From positions 1-64,000 of the forward strand of contig JAFYMW010000005.1 in assembly GCA_017548165.1 (NCBI GenBank): DNA of 64,000 nt, in the 5' to 3' direction. This document shows, piece after piece, positions 36,313 to 48,448 of the stretch (its first letter is position 1; each line of letters starts with the position of its first letter). A program made the position numbers and the translations under genes. Below the pieces are notes generated by a model. That model saw nothing but the letters and a program-made list of their open reading frames with translations. It did not search any database and was not told the DNA's origin. The DNA is from Bacteroidaceae bacterium. Lineage in GTDB: Bacteria > Bacteroidota > Bacteroidia > Bacteroidales > Bacteroidaceae.

Positions 36313-37143
36313 CTATTCCTCGGCATCGAGCATCATTGCAGCACATTCCTCGGCAGAGGCACCCAATTCTATCGCCGTGCGGAAATCGGCGAGGGCAAGA
36401 GCATTCTTCTTGAAATCCTTGTACAATAAAGCACGTGATATATAGAAATCTGGATTGTCCGATTCCAATGTCAGAGCATGATTGATGTCAGCCAATGCCT
36501 GCTGATATTGACGACGTTTCTGATACATACCACTACGCACGGCATAAACCGTGGCATCGTCGGGCCAATAACGTAGTAGCACATCCATATGTTCCATGGC
36601 CTCCAAGGGACGACGATCATTGTCGCATAGAAGAGCCATTCCCAAACGACCTTCCTTGTGACGAGGTTGCAGAATCAGCAACCGTTCATAGTCAGATCGT
36701 GCTTTGGCATTGAGATGCTGAGCAGAATAAATGAAAGCACGATAGAAGAGCGCTTCTGTGTTTTCGGAATTTAAAACCAGCAAATCGTTTAAGTCATCCA
36801 AAGCTTTGGAATTGTTACGAAGTTGCAGATACAGCGAAGCTCTATCCATCAACATCCCTTGCATATTGGGCACAAGGGTTAATCCTGTATTAAAGGCTTG
36901 CAATGCCTCGTCGTATCGTTTCTGTCTAACACGTATCTGTCCGACATACTGATAAAGTACAGCAGAGGACTGTTCTGTAGGTCTTTCGTCTATGGCCTGC
37001 AACAAGATGCTCTCTGCCTTGTGCAAGGAATCGCGCTGAAGTTCCTCCATCCCCTGCTTTATTAAACGCGCATAGTCCTCTCCTTGGCACAACACTTGCA
37101 CAAAGGGGAAGACTATAAATATTATTATCAGTATTATTCTCAT
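36313..37143 (-). CDS. tetratricopeptide-repeat protein
   Basis: A 276-residue protein with a signal peptide (MRIILIIIFIVFPFVQVLCQG; the Cys is not in a good lipobox). About six TPR units run from residue 25 to 270, with typical A-x-x-x-F-x-x-A-I/L-x-L and Y-x-x-R/A repeats. It would serve as a periplasmic scaffold. It overlaps rpe by four bases and precedes the MG2 gene, so the three form one operon. Confidence 0.85.
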   Translation of the reverse strand: MRIILIIIFIVFPFVQVLCQGEDYARLIKQGMEELQRDSLHKAESILLQAIDERPTEQSSAVLYQYVGQIRVRQKRYDEALQAFNTGLTLVPNMQGMLMDRASLYLQLRNNSKALDDLNDLLVLNSENTEALFYRAFIYSAQHLNAKARSDYERLLILQPRHKEGRLGMALLCDNDRRPLEAMEHMDVLLRYWPDDATVYAVRSGMYQKRRQYQQALADINHALTLESDNPDFYISRALLYKDFKKNALALADFRTAIELGASAEECAAMMLDAEE

Positions 37144-37778
37144 TTACTCATGATTTCGCACACAGCCATAGGATCTTCTGCTCCATATACAGCAGAACCT
37201 GCAACAAGCACATCGGCACCAGCCTCGCGCAAATCCTTCCAGTTGTCCAGTCCCACACCACCATCAACTTGTATCAAGGCCTTGCTACCCTTCTCGTCTA
37301 TCATCCTACGTAGGGCGCGTACCTTCTCAAAAGTATGGGGAATAAACTTCTGACCACCGAAGCCTGGATTGACACTCATCAACAACACCAGATCTACATC
37401 GCAGATGATGTCTTCCAAAACACATATCGGAGTGGCAGGATTCAGGGTGACACCGGCCTTCATACCGGCATCATGAATCTGTCCCACCACCCTGTGCAGA
37501 TGCGGACATGCCTCGTAATGCACATTCATAAGATACGCACCAAGGGCCTTTACCTCGGGAATAAACTTCTGTGGCTCTACTATCATAAGATGCACATCAA
37601 GGGGTTTATCTGTCAGTTTTGCCACATATTTGAGAACGGGAAAACCAAAAGAAATATTTGGTACAAAGACACCGTCCATGATATCTAAATGCAACCACTG
37701 TGCAGCGCTGCGGTTGAACCATTCCATATCTTTCTGAAGGTTGCCGAAATCGGCACTCAACAATGAAGGGGAAAGCAT
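37140..37778 (-). CDS. rpe: ribulose-phosphate 3-epimerase
   Basis: A 212-residue TIM-barrel enzyme of the pentose phosphate pathway that interconverts ribulose 5-phosphate and xylulose 5-phosphate. The N-terminal SPSLLSADF, the LHLDIMDGVFVPNISFG metal-site block, DVHLMI, SVNPGFGGQKF and QVDGGVGLDN phosphate-binding block are all intact. Length is close to the usual 215-220. Its end overlaps the TPR gene; lacZ lies 61 bases upstream on the same strand. Confidence 0.97.
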   Translation of the reverse strand: MLSPSLLSADFGNLQKDMEWFNRSAAQWLHLDIMDGVFVPNISFGFPVLKYVAKLTDKPLDVHLMIVEPQKFIPEVKALGAYLMNVHYEACPHLHRVVGQIHDAGMKAGVTLNPATPICVLEDIICDVDLVLLMSVNPGFGGQKFIPHTFEKVRALRRMIDEKGSKALIQVDGGVGLDNWKDLREAGADVLVAGSAVYGAEDPMAVCEIMSK

Positions 37779-37839
37779 AGTGTTAATTATAAAGTTTTGA
37801 GTGATTTATATACAACAATCATTGATAAGAGTTCTACTT

Positions 37840-41067
<3,228 letters not shown>

Positions 41068-41090
41068 TTAATAAATTTTGCATAAAGTGC

Positions 41091-41120
41091 TTGTCAATTA
41101 GCAGAAAAGTAGTACCTTTG
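41091..41120 (+). promoter_or_regulatory. promoter of the rplM operon
   Basis: TTG (41091-41093), 19 bases, TACCTTTG (41113-41120): a full consensus match about 140 bases before rplM. Confidence 0.9.
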
Positions 41121-41255
41121 CACGCCGATTATTATCAACGGAGCCTTTTTAGCCCCCGTGGCGTGTGTGGATAGAAGTCCGATTGGCCTCGGATTCGGTC
41201 CGTGAATCATGCCGAAGAATTAAGTAATCAATTAGCAACAAACAAAGAACAAAAC
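41121..41255 (+). promoter_or_regulatory. structured leader of rplM (r-protein leader candidate)
   Basis: The 135-base leader folds well on paper: ACGGAG with CCCCGT around 41139-41160, GGCGTG with CATGCC (about 41160 and 41210) enclosing TCCGA/TCGGA (about 41178-41193). Ribosomal protein operons are commonly autoregulated through such leaders, and one has been described for L13 in Bacteroidia as far as I recall; the match is not verified. Confidence 0.55.
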
Positions 41256-41260
41256 AAGCA

Positions 41261-41722
41261 ATGGACACATTGAGTTACAAGACCATCTCTGCCAACAAGG
41301 CTACCGTAAAGAAGGAGTGGGTTGTAGTTGACGCTACAGACCAGGTCCTCGGTCGTTTGGCAAGCAAGGTGGCAAAGATTTTGAGAGGTAAGTACAAGCC
41401 CGAGTTCACTCCCAACGTAGATTGCGGTGACAACGTAATTATCGTGAACGCTGAGAAGATTATCCTCACCGGTGACAAGATGACCGAGAAGGAATATCTC
41501 CGCTACACTGGTTATCCTGGTGGTCAGCGCAGCGAGACTCCCGCTGACATCTTGGCTAAGCCCAACGGTGCTGACAAGTTGATTCGTCGCACTATCAAGG
41601 GCATGCTCCCCAAGAACAAGTTGGCTCGTCAGATCATCAACAATCTGTACGTTTACGAGGGTGCAGAGCACAAGCATGCAGCTCAGACTCCTAAAACAAT
41701 TGACATTAACCTCTACAAGTAA
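41261..41722 (+). CDS. rplM: 50S ribosomal protein L13
   Basis: A 153-residue large-subunit protein. VVDATDQVLGRLASKVA (about 22-38), YLRYTGYPGG and GMLPKNKLAR are L13 signatures. It is the first gene of rplM-rpsI, the universal pairing, with rpsI nine bases downstream. Confidence 0.98.
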   Translation: MDTLSYKTISANKATVKKEWVVVDATDQVLGRLASKVAKILRGKYKPEFTPNVDCGDNVIIVNAEKIILTGDKMTEKEYLRYTGYPGGQRSETPADILAKPNGADKLIRRTIKGMLPKNKLARQIINNLYVYEGAEHKHAAQTPKTIDINLYK

Positions 41723-41731
41723 TACAAGAAG

Positions 41732-42118
41732 ATGGCAGTAATTAATGCATTGGGCCGCCGCAAGAGTGCCGTAGCCCGCGTATACGTTGAGGAGGGTAGC
41801 GGTAAGATTACCATCAACAAGCGTGACTTGACCGAGTACTTCCCCAGCACCATTCTGCAGTACGTTGTTAAGCAGCCCCTGAACCTGTTGGACGTTGCAG
41901 AGAAGTATGATATCAAGGTTAACCTGCAGGGTGGCGGTTACACCGGCCAGAGCCAGGCTCTGCGTTTGGCTATCGCCCGCGCACTGGTTAAAATCAATGC
42001 CGAGGACAAGAAGGCACTCCGTGCTGAAGGTTTCATGACTCGCGATAGCCGTGAGGTAGAACGTAAGAAGCCAGGTCGTCCCAAGGCACGTCGTCGCTTC
42101 CAGTTCAGCAAGCGTTAA
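41732..42118 (+). CDS. rpsI: 30S ribosomal protein S9
   Basis: A 128-residue small-subunit protein. ALGRRKSAVARVY near the start, GGGYTGQSQALRLAIARAL in the middle and the basic tail ending KARRRFQFSKR, which reaches the P site, are all typical. It is translated nine bases after rplM. Confidence 0.98.
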   Translation: MAVINALGRRKSAVARVYVEEGSGKITINKRDLTEYFPSTILQYVVKQPLNLLDVAEKYDIKVNLQGGGYTGQSQALRLAIARALVKINAEDKKALRAEGFMTRDSREVERKKPGRPKARRRFQFSKR

Positions 42119-42153
42119 TACATTATATATATTATATTGTATTCACGTCTCCG

Positions 42154-42195
42154 CTTAACTTTTAAACGCTAAACATTCATCGTTCAACGTTATCC
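42154..42195. repeat. degenerate 7-base repeat array (minus orientation)
   Basis: In-phase units on the plus strand: CTTAACT, TTTAAAC, GCTAAAC, ATTCATC, GTTCAAC, GTTATCC. It lies between rpsI and the rpsB leader. Confidence 0.7.
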
Positions 42196-42201
42196 GGAAG
42201 T

Positions 42202-42290
42202 ACGCCGAGTTTAGTATCTAAACCACCGGGACTCCCCAATATTGAGACTACCCGATGGTTGGTTTCCTCGCAAAGGCGGGGAAGAACAAA
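42202..42290 (+). promoter_or_regulatory. structured leader of rpsB
   Basis: Three small hairpins follow one another: GTTTAG/CTAAAC (42209-42223), CCACCGGG/CCCGATGG (about 42223-42257, one mismatch) and TTCCTCGC/GCGGGGAA (42264-42283). An ATG inside this leader opens an in-frame extension of rpsB, but its residues encode the hairpins, not a ribosomal protein. Confidence 0.5.
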
Positions 42291-42322
42291 AAGAAAGTAA
42301 ACACACAAAAGAAAAAAAACAA

Positions 42323-43069
42323 ATGGCAAGAACATCATTTGAAACCCTATTGGAGGCTGGCTGTCACTTTGGCCACCTCAAGAGAAAGTGGAACCCCGCT
42401 ATGGCTCCTTATATCTTCAAGGAGATGAACGGCATCCACATCATCGACCTTCACAAGACCGTAGGCATGGTTAACACCGCTGCTGAGGCTCTCAAGAACA
42501 TCGCAAAGAGCGGTAAGAAGGTTTTGTTTGTTGCAACAAAGAAGCAGGCCAAGGACATCGTAGCCGAGAAGGCTCAGTCTATTAACATGCCTTATGTAAT
42601 CGAACGCTGGCCCGGTGGTATGCTGACCAACTTCCCCACAATCCGCAAGGCTGTGAAGAAGATGAGCACCATCGACAAGCTTATTGCAGACGGCACATAC
42701 AGCAATCTGTCTAAGCGTGAGTTGTTGCAGGTTACTCGCCAGCGTGCCAAGCTGGAGAAGAACCTCGGTTCAATCTCTGACTTGACTCGTCTTCCCAGCG
42801 CATTATTTGTTGTAGACGTAATGAAGGAGCACATCGCAGTAGCAGAGGCTAATCGTCTGGGTATCCCCGTGTTCGGTATCGTTGATACCAACTCAAACCC
42901 CGACAACATTGACTTCGTAATCCCCGCTAACGACGACGCAAGCAGCAGCGTAGAGGCTATCTTGAACGCGGTTTGTGGCGCCATCAACGAGGGTTTGGAG
43001 GAGCGCAAGGCAGAGAAGGCTGACGAGGCTCCCGCAAAGAAGGAAGCAAAGGCTGAGGCTGAGGCTTAA
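42323..43069 (+). CDS. rpsB: 30S ribosomal protein S2
   Basis: A 248-residue small-subunit protein. I start at the ATG at 42323 (MARTSFETLLEAGCHFGH), the family's normal start, instead of 27 codons upstream. RKWNPAMAPYIF, HIIDLHKT, VIERWPGGMLTNF and GIVDTNSNPDNIDFVIPANDDA are S2 landmarks. The tail is Ala/Glu/Lys-rich. Followed by tsf, the usual pairing, but with a terminator between. Confidence 0.97.
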   Translation: MARTSFETLLEAGCHFGHLKRKWNPAMAPYIFKEMNGIHIIDLHKTVGMVNTAAEALKNIAKSGKKVLFVATKKQAKDIVAEKAQSINMPYVIERWPGGMLTNFPTIRKAVKKMSTIDKLIADGTYSNLSKRELLQVTRQRAKLEKNLGSISDLTRLPSALFVVDVMKEHIAVAEANRLGIPVFGIVDTNSNPDNIDFVIPANDDASSSVEAILNAVCGAINEGLEERKAEKADEAPAKKEAKAEAEA

Positions 43070-43094
43070 TCGCAAAGTCCCGCTTTGAAAAATA

Positions 43095-43140
43095 AAGGGT
43101 TAGAGGACGCACACAATCCGCATTCTCTAACCCTTTTTTT
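43095..43140 (+). terminator. terminator between rpsB and tsf
   Basis: GGGTTAGAG (43097-43105) pairs with CTCTAACCC (43125-43133), followed by seven T. Read-through or a separate promoter must supply tsf; a weak promoter-like region lies within the 60 bases before tsf. Confidence 0.85.
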
Positions 43141-43198
43141 CTTACAACAAACATCACACACAGAATTTTAAACATTAACACATAAAATACATACGACT

Positions 43199-44191
43199 AT
43201 GGAAGTTACAATGACTGACATCAAGAAGCTCCGCGAAATGACCGGTGCAGGTCTGGCTGACTGTAAGAAGGCTTTGGCTGAGAGCGAGGATATGGACGGT
43301 GCAGTAGCATACTTGCGCAAGAAGGGTGCTGCCGTTGCTGCAAAGCGTAGCGACCGTGAAGCATCAGAGGGTTGCGTACTTGTTAAGGCTGAGAATGGCT
43401 TCGCTGCTATCATCGCTTTGAAGTGCGAGACCGACTTCGTTGCTACCAACGCTGATTTCGTTGCTTTGACACGCGAGATCCTTGACGCTGCAGTTGCAGC
43501 AAAGTGCAAGACTTTGGATGAGGTTAAGGCTCTGCCCATGGGCGACGGCACCATTCAGGACGCAGTTATCGCTCGTAGCGGTATCACTGGCGAAAAGATG
43601 GAGTTGGATGGTTACTGCGTTATCGAGAACGAGAACGTTGCTACCTACAACCACATGAACCGCAATGGTCTTTGCGCTATGTTAGCTTTCAACAAGCCCG
43701 TTTCTGACCCCGACTGCGGTAAGAACATCGCAATGCAGATTGCTTCAGCAGCTCCCGTTGCTATCGACGAGAGCGGTGTGAGCCAGGAAGTTAAGGACAA
43801 CGAGGTTGCTGTTGCTATCGAGAAGACCAAGGCTGAGCAGGTTCAGAAGGCTGTTGAGGCTGCACTGAAGAAGGCTGGCATCAACCCCGCACACGTTGAC
43901 AGCGAGGATCACATGGAGAGCAACATGGCTAAGGGTTGGATTACCGCTGAGGACGTTGCTCGTGCCAAGGAGATTATCGCAACAACCTCTGCCGAGAAAG
44001 CTGCGAACCTCAACGAGGCTATGATCCAGAACATCGCTAAGGGCCGTTTGAACAAGTTCCTCAAGGAATCTTGTCTTCTTTCTCAGGAGTATATCTGGGA
44101 CAAGAACCTCACCGTTGAGCAGTACTTGAAGAGCATCGACAAGGAGTTGACCATCGTTGACATGAAGCGTTTCACTCTGAAGGGCGAATAA
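43199..44191 (+). CDS. tsf: elongation factor Ts
   Basis: A 330-residue guanine nucleotide exchange factor for EF-Tu. ITDIKKLREMTGAGLADCKKAL near the start, the TDFVA block (about 80-84, which contacts EF-Tu) and the dimerisation part with IDKELTIVDMKRFTLKGE at the end are present. Length (330) exceeds the 280 of Escherichia coli because of a longer coiled-coil region, as usual in Bacteroidetes. Start is at the ATG at 43199; a second ATG four codons on is also possible. Confidence 0.97.
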   Translation: MEVTMTDIKKLREMTGAGLADCKKALAESEDMDGAVAYLRKKGAAVAAKRSDREASEGCVLVKAENGFAAIIALKCETDFVATNADFVALTREILDAAVAAKCKTLDEVKALPMGDGTIQDAVIARSGITGEKMELDGYCVIENENVATYNHMNRNGLCAMLAFNKPVSDPDCGKNIAMQIASAAPVAIDESGVSQEVKDNEVAVAIEKTKAEQVQKAVEAALKKAGINPAHVDSEDHMESNMAKGWITAEDVARAKEIIATTSAEKAANLNEAMIQNIAKGRLNKFLKESCLLSQEYIWDKNLTVEQYLKSIDKELTIVDMKRFTLKGE

Positions 44192-44220
44192 TTCTTTCAC
44201 AACATAAACGAAAGATTAAG

Positions 44221-44263
44221 ATAACAGGAAGACACTCATAGATTGTCTTCCTGTTATTATTTT
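44221..44263 (+). terminator. terminator of tsf
   Basis: A 14-bp perfect stem (44221-44234 with 44244-44257) followed by a T-rich run. Confidence 0.9.
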
Positions 44264-44315
44264 TAACAATATGCTATCTATAAGATAGTATTTGGATAGA
44301 TTTTTGTAATAATGC

Positions 44316-44345
44316 TTGCTATATACCGAAAATATACTACCTTTG
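44316..44345 (+). promoter_or_regulatory. promoter of the phosphoethanolamine transferase gene
   Basis: TTG (44316-44318), 19 bases, TACCTTTG (44338-44345): a full consensus match 68 bases before the gene. Confidence 0.85.
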
Positions 44346-44413
44346 CACGGCAATATAGCAAAACAGATATTTAACCAGCATACACTCAAGGAAACAACCG
44401 AGAAAAACGAGAC

Positions 44414-46063
44414 ATGAAACAAAAGTTTTTGTTCTTCATCTACCTCATAGTACTCATACTCCCCAACTTGATTCTGTGCATCACAGAAAACATGCCAATA
44501 AGAGGAAAGATGGCTTTGGTACTGCTACCCCTAGGAGTGTATTGGACGACACTTAGTCTATTTCCAAAGCTCTCCAAAACATTGTGGTGGATGTTTCCTG
44601 TACTATTTCTCGGAGCATTCAACATAGTATTAAGCTACCTATTTGGACGTGGTGTAATAGCAGTGGACATGTGGCTGAACCTAACCACGAGCAGTCCAGA
44701 CGAAATGGGCGAGATGCTCTCGCAAATATTCCCCGCAGTAGTGGCAGTGGTGGTAATATACCTGCCCACACTGATATATGCAACCTACGACGTAAATAAA
44801 GGAGATATCCTGCCTTCTACATTCAGAGGAATGCAGAAGAAAATAGGCTTGACATTAACGGCAATATCACTGCCAATGATGCTTGGCATCAATAATTGGA
44901 GCATAAAAGACGACCTCTTCCCTATAAATGTCTGCTACAACCTAAAGTTGGCCATAAAACGGCAGCATTTCAGCGAGAAGTATCTCGAGGATAGCAAGAA
45001 TTTTATGTTCAATGCCAAAGCATGTGACACAGATAGCATAGCCAAGGTGGTGGTATTGGTAATTGGTGAGACAGGAAGAGCCTGCAACTGGCAATTGTAT
45101 GGCTATGAAAGAGAGACCACTCCCTTACTTGCAAAAACAGAAAACCTGGTGGTCTTTACTGACTGTATGTCGCAAAGCAACACCACGCACAAAAGTGTAC
45201 CCATACTGCTATCACCAGCTACAGCAGAAAACTATGACGTACTCTACCATTCAAAGGGGTTATTGGCTGCGTATAACGAGGCTGGATACCACACAGTATT
45301 CATCAGCAACCAACCACGAAACAAGTCGTTCAATGACCATCTTGGCGAGCAGGCCAAGGAGGTTCGTTTCCTACGCGACAACAATGAAAAAACGCCACAG
45401 GACCTACAACTACTGCCCGAGATAGAAAAGGCTCTAAAAAGAAATACGGGCAACATGCTTCTAGTGATTCACACCTATGGAAGTCATAGTACATATTCAG
45501 ACAGATACGATGAATCCGATGCGCACTTCACTCCACATGTAGCACCTAGATCTACAAAGAAGTATCGAGAAACATTGTCAAATGCCTACGACAATACTAT
45601 ACGCTACACCGACATAGTACTGAGCCAAGTGATATCAAGTTTACAAAATAATAATAGAGCCGTGGCTATGCTTTATGCCAGTGACCATGGCGAAGATATA
45701 TACGACGACAGAAGAAATCTGTTCCTACATGCCTCGCCCTGGCCAAGTTATTTCCAACTACACGTACCGATGTTCGTATGGACGAACGACACATATCGCC
45801 AGTTATATAGCGAGCGTGTGGCATTGATGCAAGAAAGAACAACAGAACCGCTACAGACCGACTGTATCTTCCCCACCCTATTGGGACTGGGTGGCATAAA
45901 AACGCCATACGGACAAGACTCTTTGGCACTAACATCTACGGAATACCAAACGAAACAACAGCGCACATACCTCAGCGACCATAACGAAGCCTTGACATTT
46001 GACAGATGCTTGGATACAAAAGACATCATGCAGATGAAACAAAGAGGTTTGCGTACATATTGA
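44414..46063 (+). CDS. EptA-like phosphoethanolamine transferase
   Basis: A 549-residue inner-membrane enzyme with a periplasmic sulfatase-fold domain. Five membrane segments occupy about residues 1-180. The catalytic domain has LVIGETGRACNWQLYGY (about 213-230, the first metal site), the nucleophile Thr in SQSNTTHKS (about residue 255), YGSHSTYSDR and the metal-site YASDHGEDIYD. EptA/PmrC enzymes add phosphoethanolamine to lipid A and reduce binding of cationic peptides; other members modify other glycans. Which target applies here is not clear. Followed 21 bases later by the RecQ-like gene. Confidence 0.9.
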   Translation: MKQKFLFFIYLIVLILPNLILCITENMPIRGKMALVLLPLGVYWTTLSLFPKLSKTLWWMFPVLFLGAFNIVLSYLFGRGVIAVDMWLNLTTSSPDEMGEMLSQIFPAVVAVVVIYLPTLIYATYDVNKGDILPSTFRGMQKKIGLTLTAISLPMMLGINNWSIKDDLFPINVCYNLKLAIKRQHFSEKYLEDSKNFMFNAKACDTDSIAKVVVLVIGETGRACNWQLYGYERETTPLLAKTENLVVFTDCMSQSNTTHKSVPILLSPATAENYDVLYHSKGLLAAYNEAGYHTVFISNQPRNKSFNDHLGEQAKEVRFLRDNNEKTPQDLQLLPEIEKALKRNTGNMLLVIHTYGSHSTYSDRYDESDAHFTPHVAPRSTKKYRETLSNAYDNTIRYTDIVLSQVISSLQNNNRAVAMLYASDHGEDIYDDRRNLFLHASPWPSYFQLHVPMFVWTNDTYRQLYSERVALMQERTTEPLQTDCIFPTLLGLGGIKTPYGQDSLALTSTEYQTKQQRTYLSDHNEALTFDRCLDTKDIMQMKQRGLRTY

Positions 46064-46084
46064 CAGCAGAAAATTAAGTTACTC

Positions 46085-46816
46085 ATGAATATACAAGACA
46101 GAATCGTAAAAGCAATCATCGTTATTGCAGAAGCAGGACAGGGACTGACCCGCGAACAACTACAGAATATTCTTGTGGGAAAGAGTACTGCCGAACTGCA
46201 AGAACTGGAACTGGACCAACTGGAATCCTTTGGTATTGCAGAGAACAACGATGAAGATGATTGGAATGCCATCATCGACAAGGCTATAGAGAAAGGACTA
46301 TTGAAAATTAAGAACCAAAAAGCACAAACTCTCACCTACACGCCTGAAGGCAAGAAGTATCGCAAAAAACCATACTCTATCGTTATGGACGGTGAAGATG
46401 GAGAACAAGAGGTTCCTGTCTACCCAAATCAAAATTTTGACGACGACGACATCGATACCATGATGCGTGCAATCGGAACCAAGAGTTCTGATCCTACCGC
46501 TAACTTAAAAAGCGAACGTAGCAAGCGCCAGATAAAATTAATTAAGGCCATAGATCGTAAGATAGCACTTGATGACTTTGCCGAGAGCGAAAACATTGAC
46601 CTTGACGAAGTTTTAGATGATTTGGAAAACTTGTTGCTACATGGCAAACATATGGACATAACCTACTTTACCAATGAGGTTATAGGGCGAGAAGATATTG
46701 AAGAAGTTCGCGAGAGTCTAAACGGAGGACCATTTGACATGGATTTCATGATAGATGAATGGGGAGATGTTTACAACGAAGAAGAGCTCCGTCTGCTACG
46801 CTACATCCTTTCGTAG
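46085..46816 (+). CDS. orphan RecQ C-terminal-like protein
   Basis: A 243-residue protein that matches the C-terminal end of Bacteroidales RecQ helicases, without the helicase. Residues 1-100 look like the winged-helix RQC domain (VKAIIVIAEAGQGLTREQL, W-x-x-I-I-D-K-A-I-E-K-G-L-L, L-T-Y-T-P-E-G). Residues about 155-243 match the C-terminal helix-turn-helix domain (I-A-L-D-D-F-A-E-S, MDFMIDEWGD, EEELRLLRY). An acidic linker lies between and no HRDC domain is obvious. No helicase remnant lies upstream, so it is not a simple truncation in place. A DNA-binding or RecQ-modulating role is inferred. Confidence 0.65.
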   Translation: MNIQDRIVKAIIVIAEAGQGLTREQLQNILVGKSTAELQELELDQLESFGIAENNDEDDWNAIIDKAIEKGLLKIKNQKAQTLTYTPEGKKYRKKPYSIVMDGEDGEQEVPVYPNQNFDDDDIDTMMRAIGTKSSDPTANLKSERSKRQIKLIKAIDRKIALDDFAESENIDLDEVLDDLENLLLHGKHMDITYFTNEVIGREDIEEVRESLNGGPFDMDFMIDEWGDVYNEEELRLLRYILS

Positions 46817-46897
46817 AGAAAATCTTTCCCAAGCAGATATTATAATTTCCCATACCTCAGACAATATATTTGTACCATTAATTTTAAGACTGCAATA

Positions 46898-46947
46898 AAT
46901 AAAAGTCCATTAGCGAGTATTCTTTAGCTCACTAATGGACTTTTATT
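46898..46947. terminator. bidirectional terminator
   Basis: A 16-bp stem, AATAAAAGTCCATTAG (46898-46913) with its complement at 46932-46947, with inner GAG/CTC pairs. It sits between the convergent RecQ-like gene and pyrH and carries A- and T-runs on both sides. Confidence 0.9.
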
Positions 46948-46963
46948 ATAGAAATCAAAATTC

Positions 46964-47671
46964 TTAATTATGCACCAATGTTCCTATTTCCTCGCCAGAG
47001 ATAACCTTCTTGAGGTTACCTACGATATCCATATTAAAGACATAGATAGGGAGATCGTTCTGCATACACATAGCTGTAGCAGTGATGTCCATAACTTTTA
47101 GGCCCTTAGCGATAACATCTCGATAGGTGATCTCCTGGAACTTGGTGGCTGTAGGATCCTTCTCGGGGTCTGCGGTATAGATTCCATCTACACGTGTACC
47201 CTTGAGCATCACATCTGCCTCGATTTCGATACCACGCAAAGATGAACCTGTATCTGTGGTGAAATAAGGAGAACCAGTACCGGCACTCATAATAACCACT
47301 TCGCCCTGTTCCATAGCTTCGATAGCCTTCCACTTGGTATAGAACTCTCCAATGGGTTCCATACGGATGGCGGTGAGAACACGATTCTTCTGTCCGATAG
47401 CACCAAGGGCACTGCTCAATGCCAAAGAATTGATTACTGTAGCACACATACCCATCTGATCACCCTTGACACGGTCAAAACCCTTACCTGCGCCAGTAAG
47501 ACCGCGGAAAATATTACCACCACCGATCACAATACCTATCTGCACTCCCATCTCAGCTATTTCCTTAATTTGACGTGCATAGTCGTTGAGACGTTCGGTA
47601 TTAATTCCTTGTTTCTGTTCTCCTGCAAGACTCTCACCAGAGAGCTTAAGCAAAATTCGTTTGAACTTCAT
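46964..47671 (-). CDS. pyrH: UMP kinase
   Basis: A 235-residue hexameric kinase that phosphorylates UMP to UDP. LLKLSGESLAG near the start, VIGGGNIFRG (about 48-57), the GTGSPYFTTDT block and VDGIYTADPEKDP are typical. It ends the operon that starts at dnaE and lies 36 bases after birA. Confidence 0.97.
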   Translation of the reverse strand: MKFKRILLKLSGESLAGEQKQGINTERLNDYARQIKEIAEMGVQIGIVIGGGNIFRGLTGAGKGFDRVKGDQMGMCATVINSLALSSALGAIGQKNRVLTAIRMEPIGEFYTKWKAIEAMEQGEVVIMSAGTGSPYFTTDTGSSLRGIEIEADVMLKGTRVDGIYTADPEKDPTATKFQEITYRDVIAKGLKVMDITATAMCMQNDLPIYVFNMDIVGNLKKVISGEEIGTLVHN

Positions 47672-47707
47672 AGTATGATTGTTTTTTATATTTTAAAGAT
47701 TCTCTTT

Positions 47708-48448
47708 TTAGCGTAGCAACCTAACTTGTTTGAAAGCGTAACGCCTGGCTTGGGCATCAGCATCAACAATGACAATATGTCCATCTGGTTCCACATGGGA
47801 TATATATCCCCTAAAAACTCCTTCCTCGTCCATAAATCTGCATTGCTGTCCTCTTAGATATAGCGAGGAATGATACTTGTCCCTGACTCCTTGATAATGC
47901 CCTTGCTGAATATCATCGTAATATACAAGAAAACGCCCCATAATGTCATGAAGCAAGTCTTGTACGGAACATTCTCTGCCAGTAAGAAGACGAATGGAGG
48001 TTGCTGGAGCTGCCAAACCTTCGGGAAATTGTTGCTGGTTAACGTTTAGACCGCTACCAATAACGGAACGTCCTACCATTTTGCCCATTAGACTATTCTC
48101 TATGAGCGTGCCACATATCTTGCTATCACCGCAATATATGTCGTTTGGCCACTTAACATGTACATCAGAGAGGAAAGTAGCAAGTGTCTCCTTAATGGCT
48201 AGCGCCATAGCTTGGCTTAGGACAAAGGCATCCGAAGCCTTGAGATTGGTAGGAGAGACAAGAACACTAAACAAGAGGTTTTCCCCATAGTTGCTGAACC
48301 ACGCATTACCCATCTGTCCACGACCTCTGGTTTGAAAGGACGCGAAAAGCACCGAGACATCTGCCACAGGAGAGTACTCACGCAGACTATCGTTGGTGGA
48401 AACGACCTCATCAAGATGCCTATATTCCAATACCAGCTCTGAATGCAC
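47708..48448 (-). CDS. birA: biotin--[acetyl-CoA-carboxylase] ligase
   Basis: A 246-residue biotin protein ligase. The biotinoyl-AMP loop FQTRGRGQMGNAW (about 37-50), VKWPNDIY and KICGTLIEN (catalytic Lys near residue 110), and GLNVN are present. There is no N-terminal winged-helix domain, so it is an enzyme only, not a repressor like the Escherichia coli BirA. It overlaps yraN by 29 bases. Confidence 0.95.
   Translation of the reverse strand: MHSELVLEYRHLDEVVSTNDSLREYSPVADVSVLFASFQTRGRGQMGNAWFSNYGENLLFSVLVSPTNLKASDAFVLSQAMALAIKETLATFLSDVHVKWPNDIYCGDSKICGTLIENSLMGKMVGRSVIGSGLNVNQQQFPEGLAAPATSIRLLTGRECSVQDLLHDIMGRFLVYYDDIQQGHYQGVRDKYHSSLYLRGQQCRFMDEEGVFRGYISHVEPDGHIVIVDADAQARRYAFKQVRLLR

Noticed and set aside
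42242..42322. 27-codon N-terminal extension of rpsB
   Set aside because: It encodes leader hairpins; the standard S2 start is at 42323.
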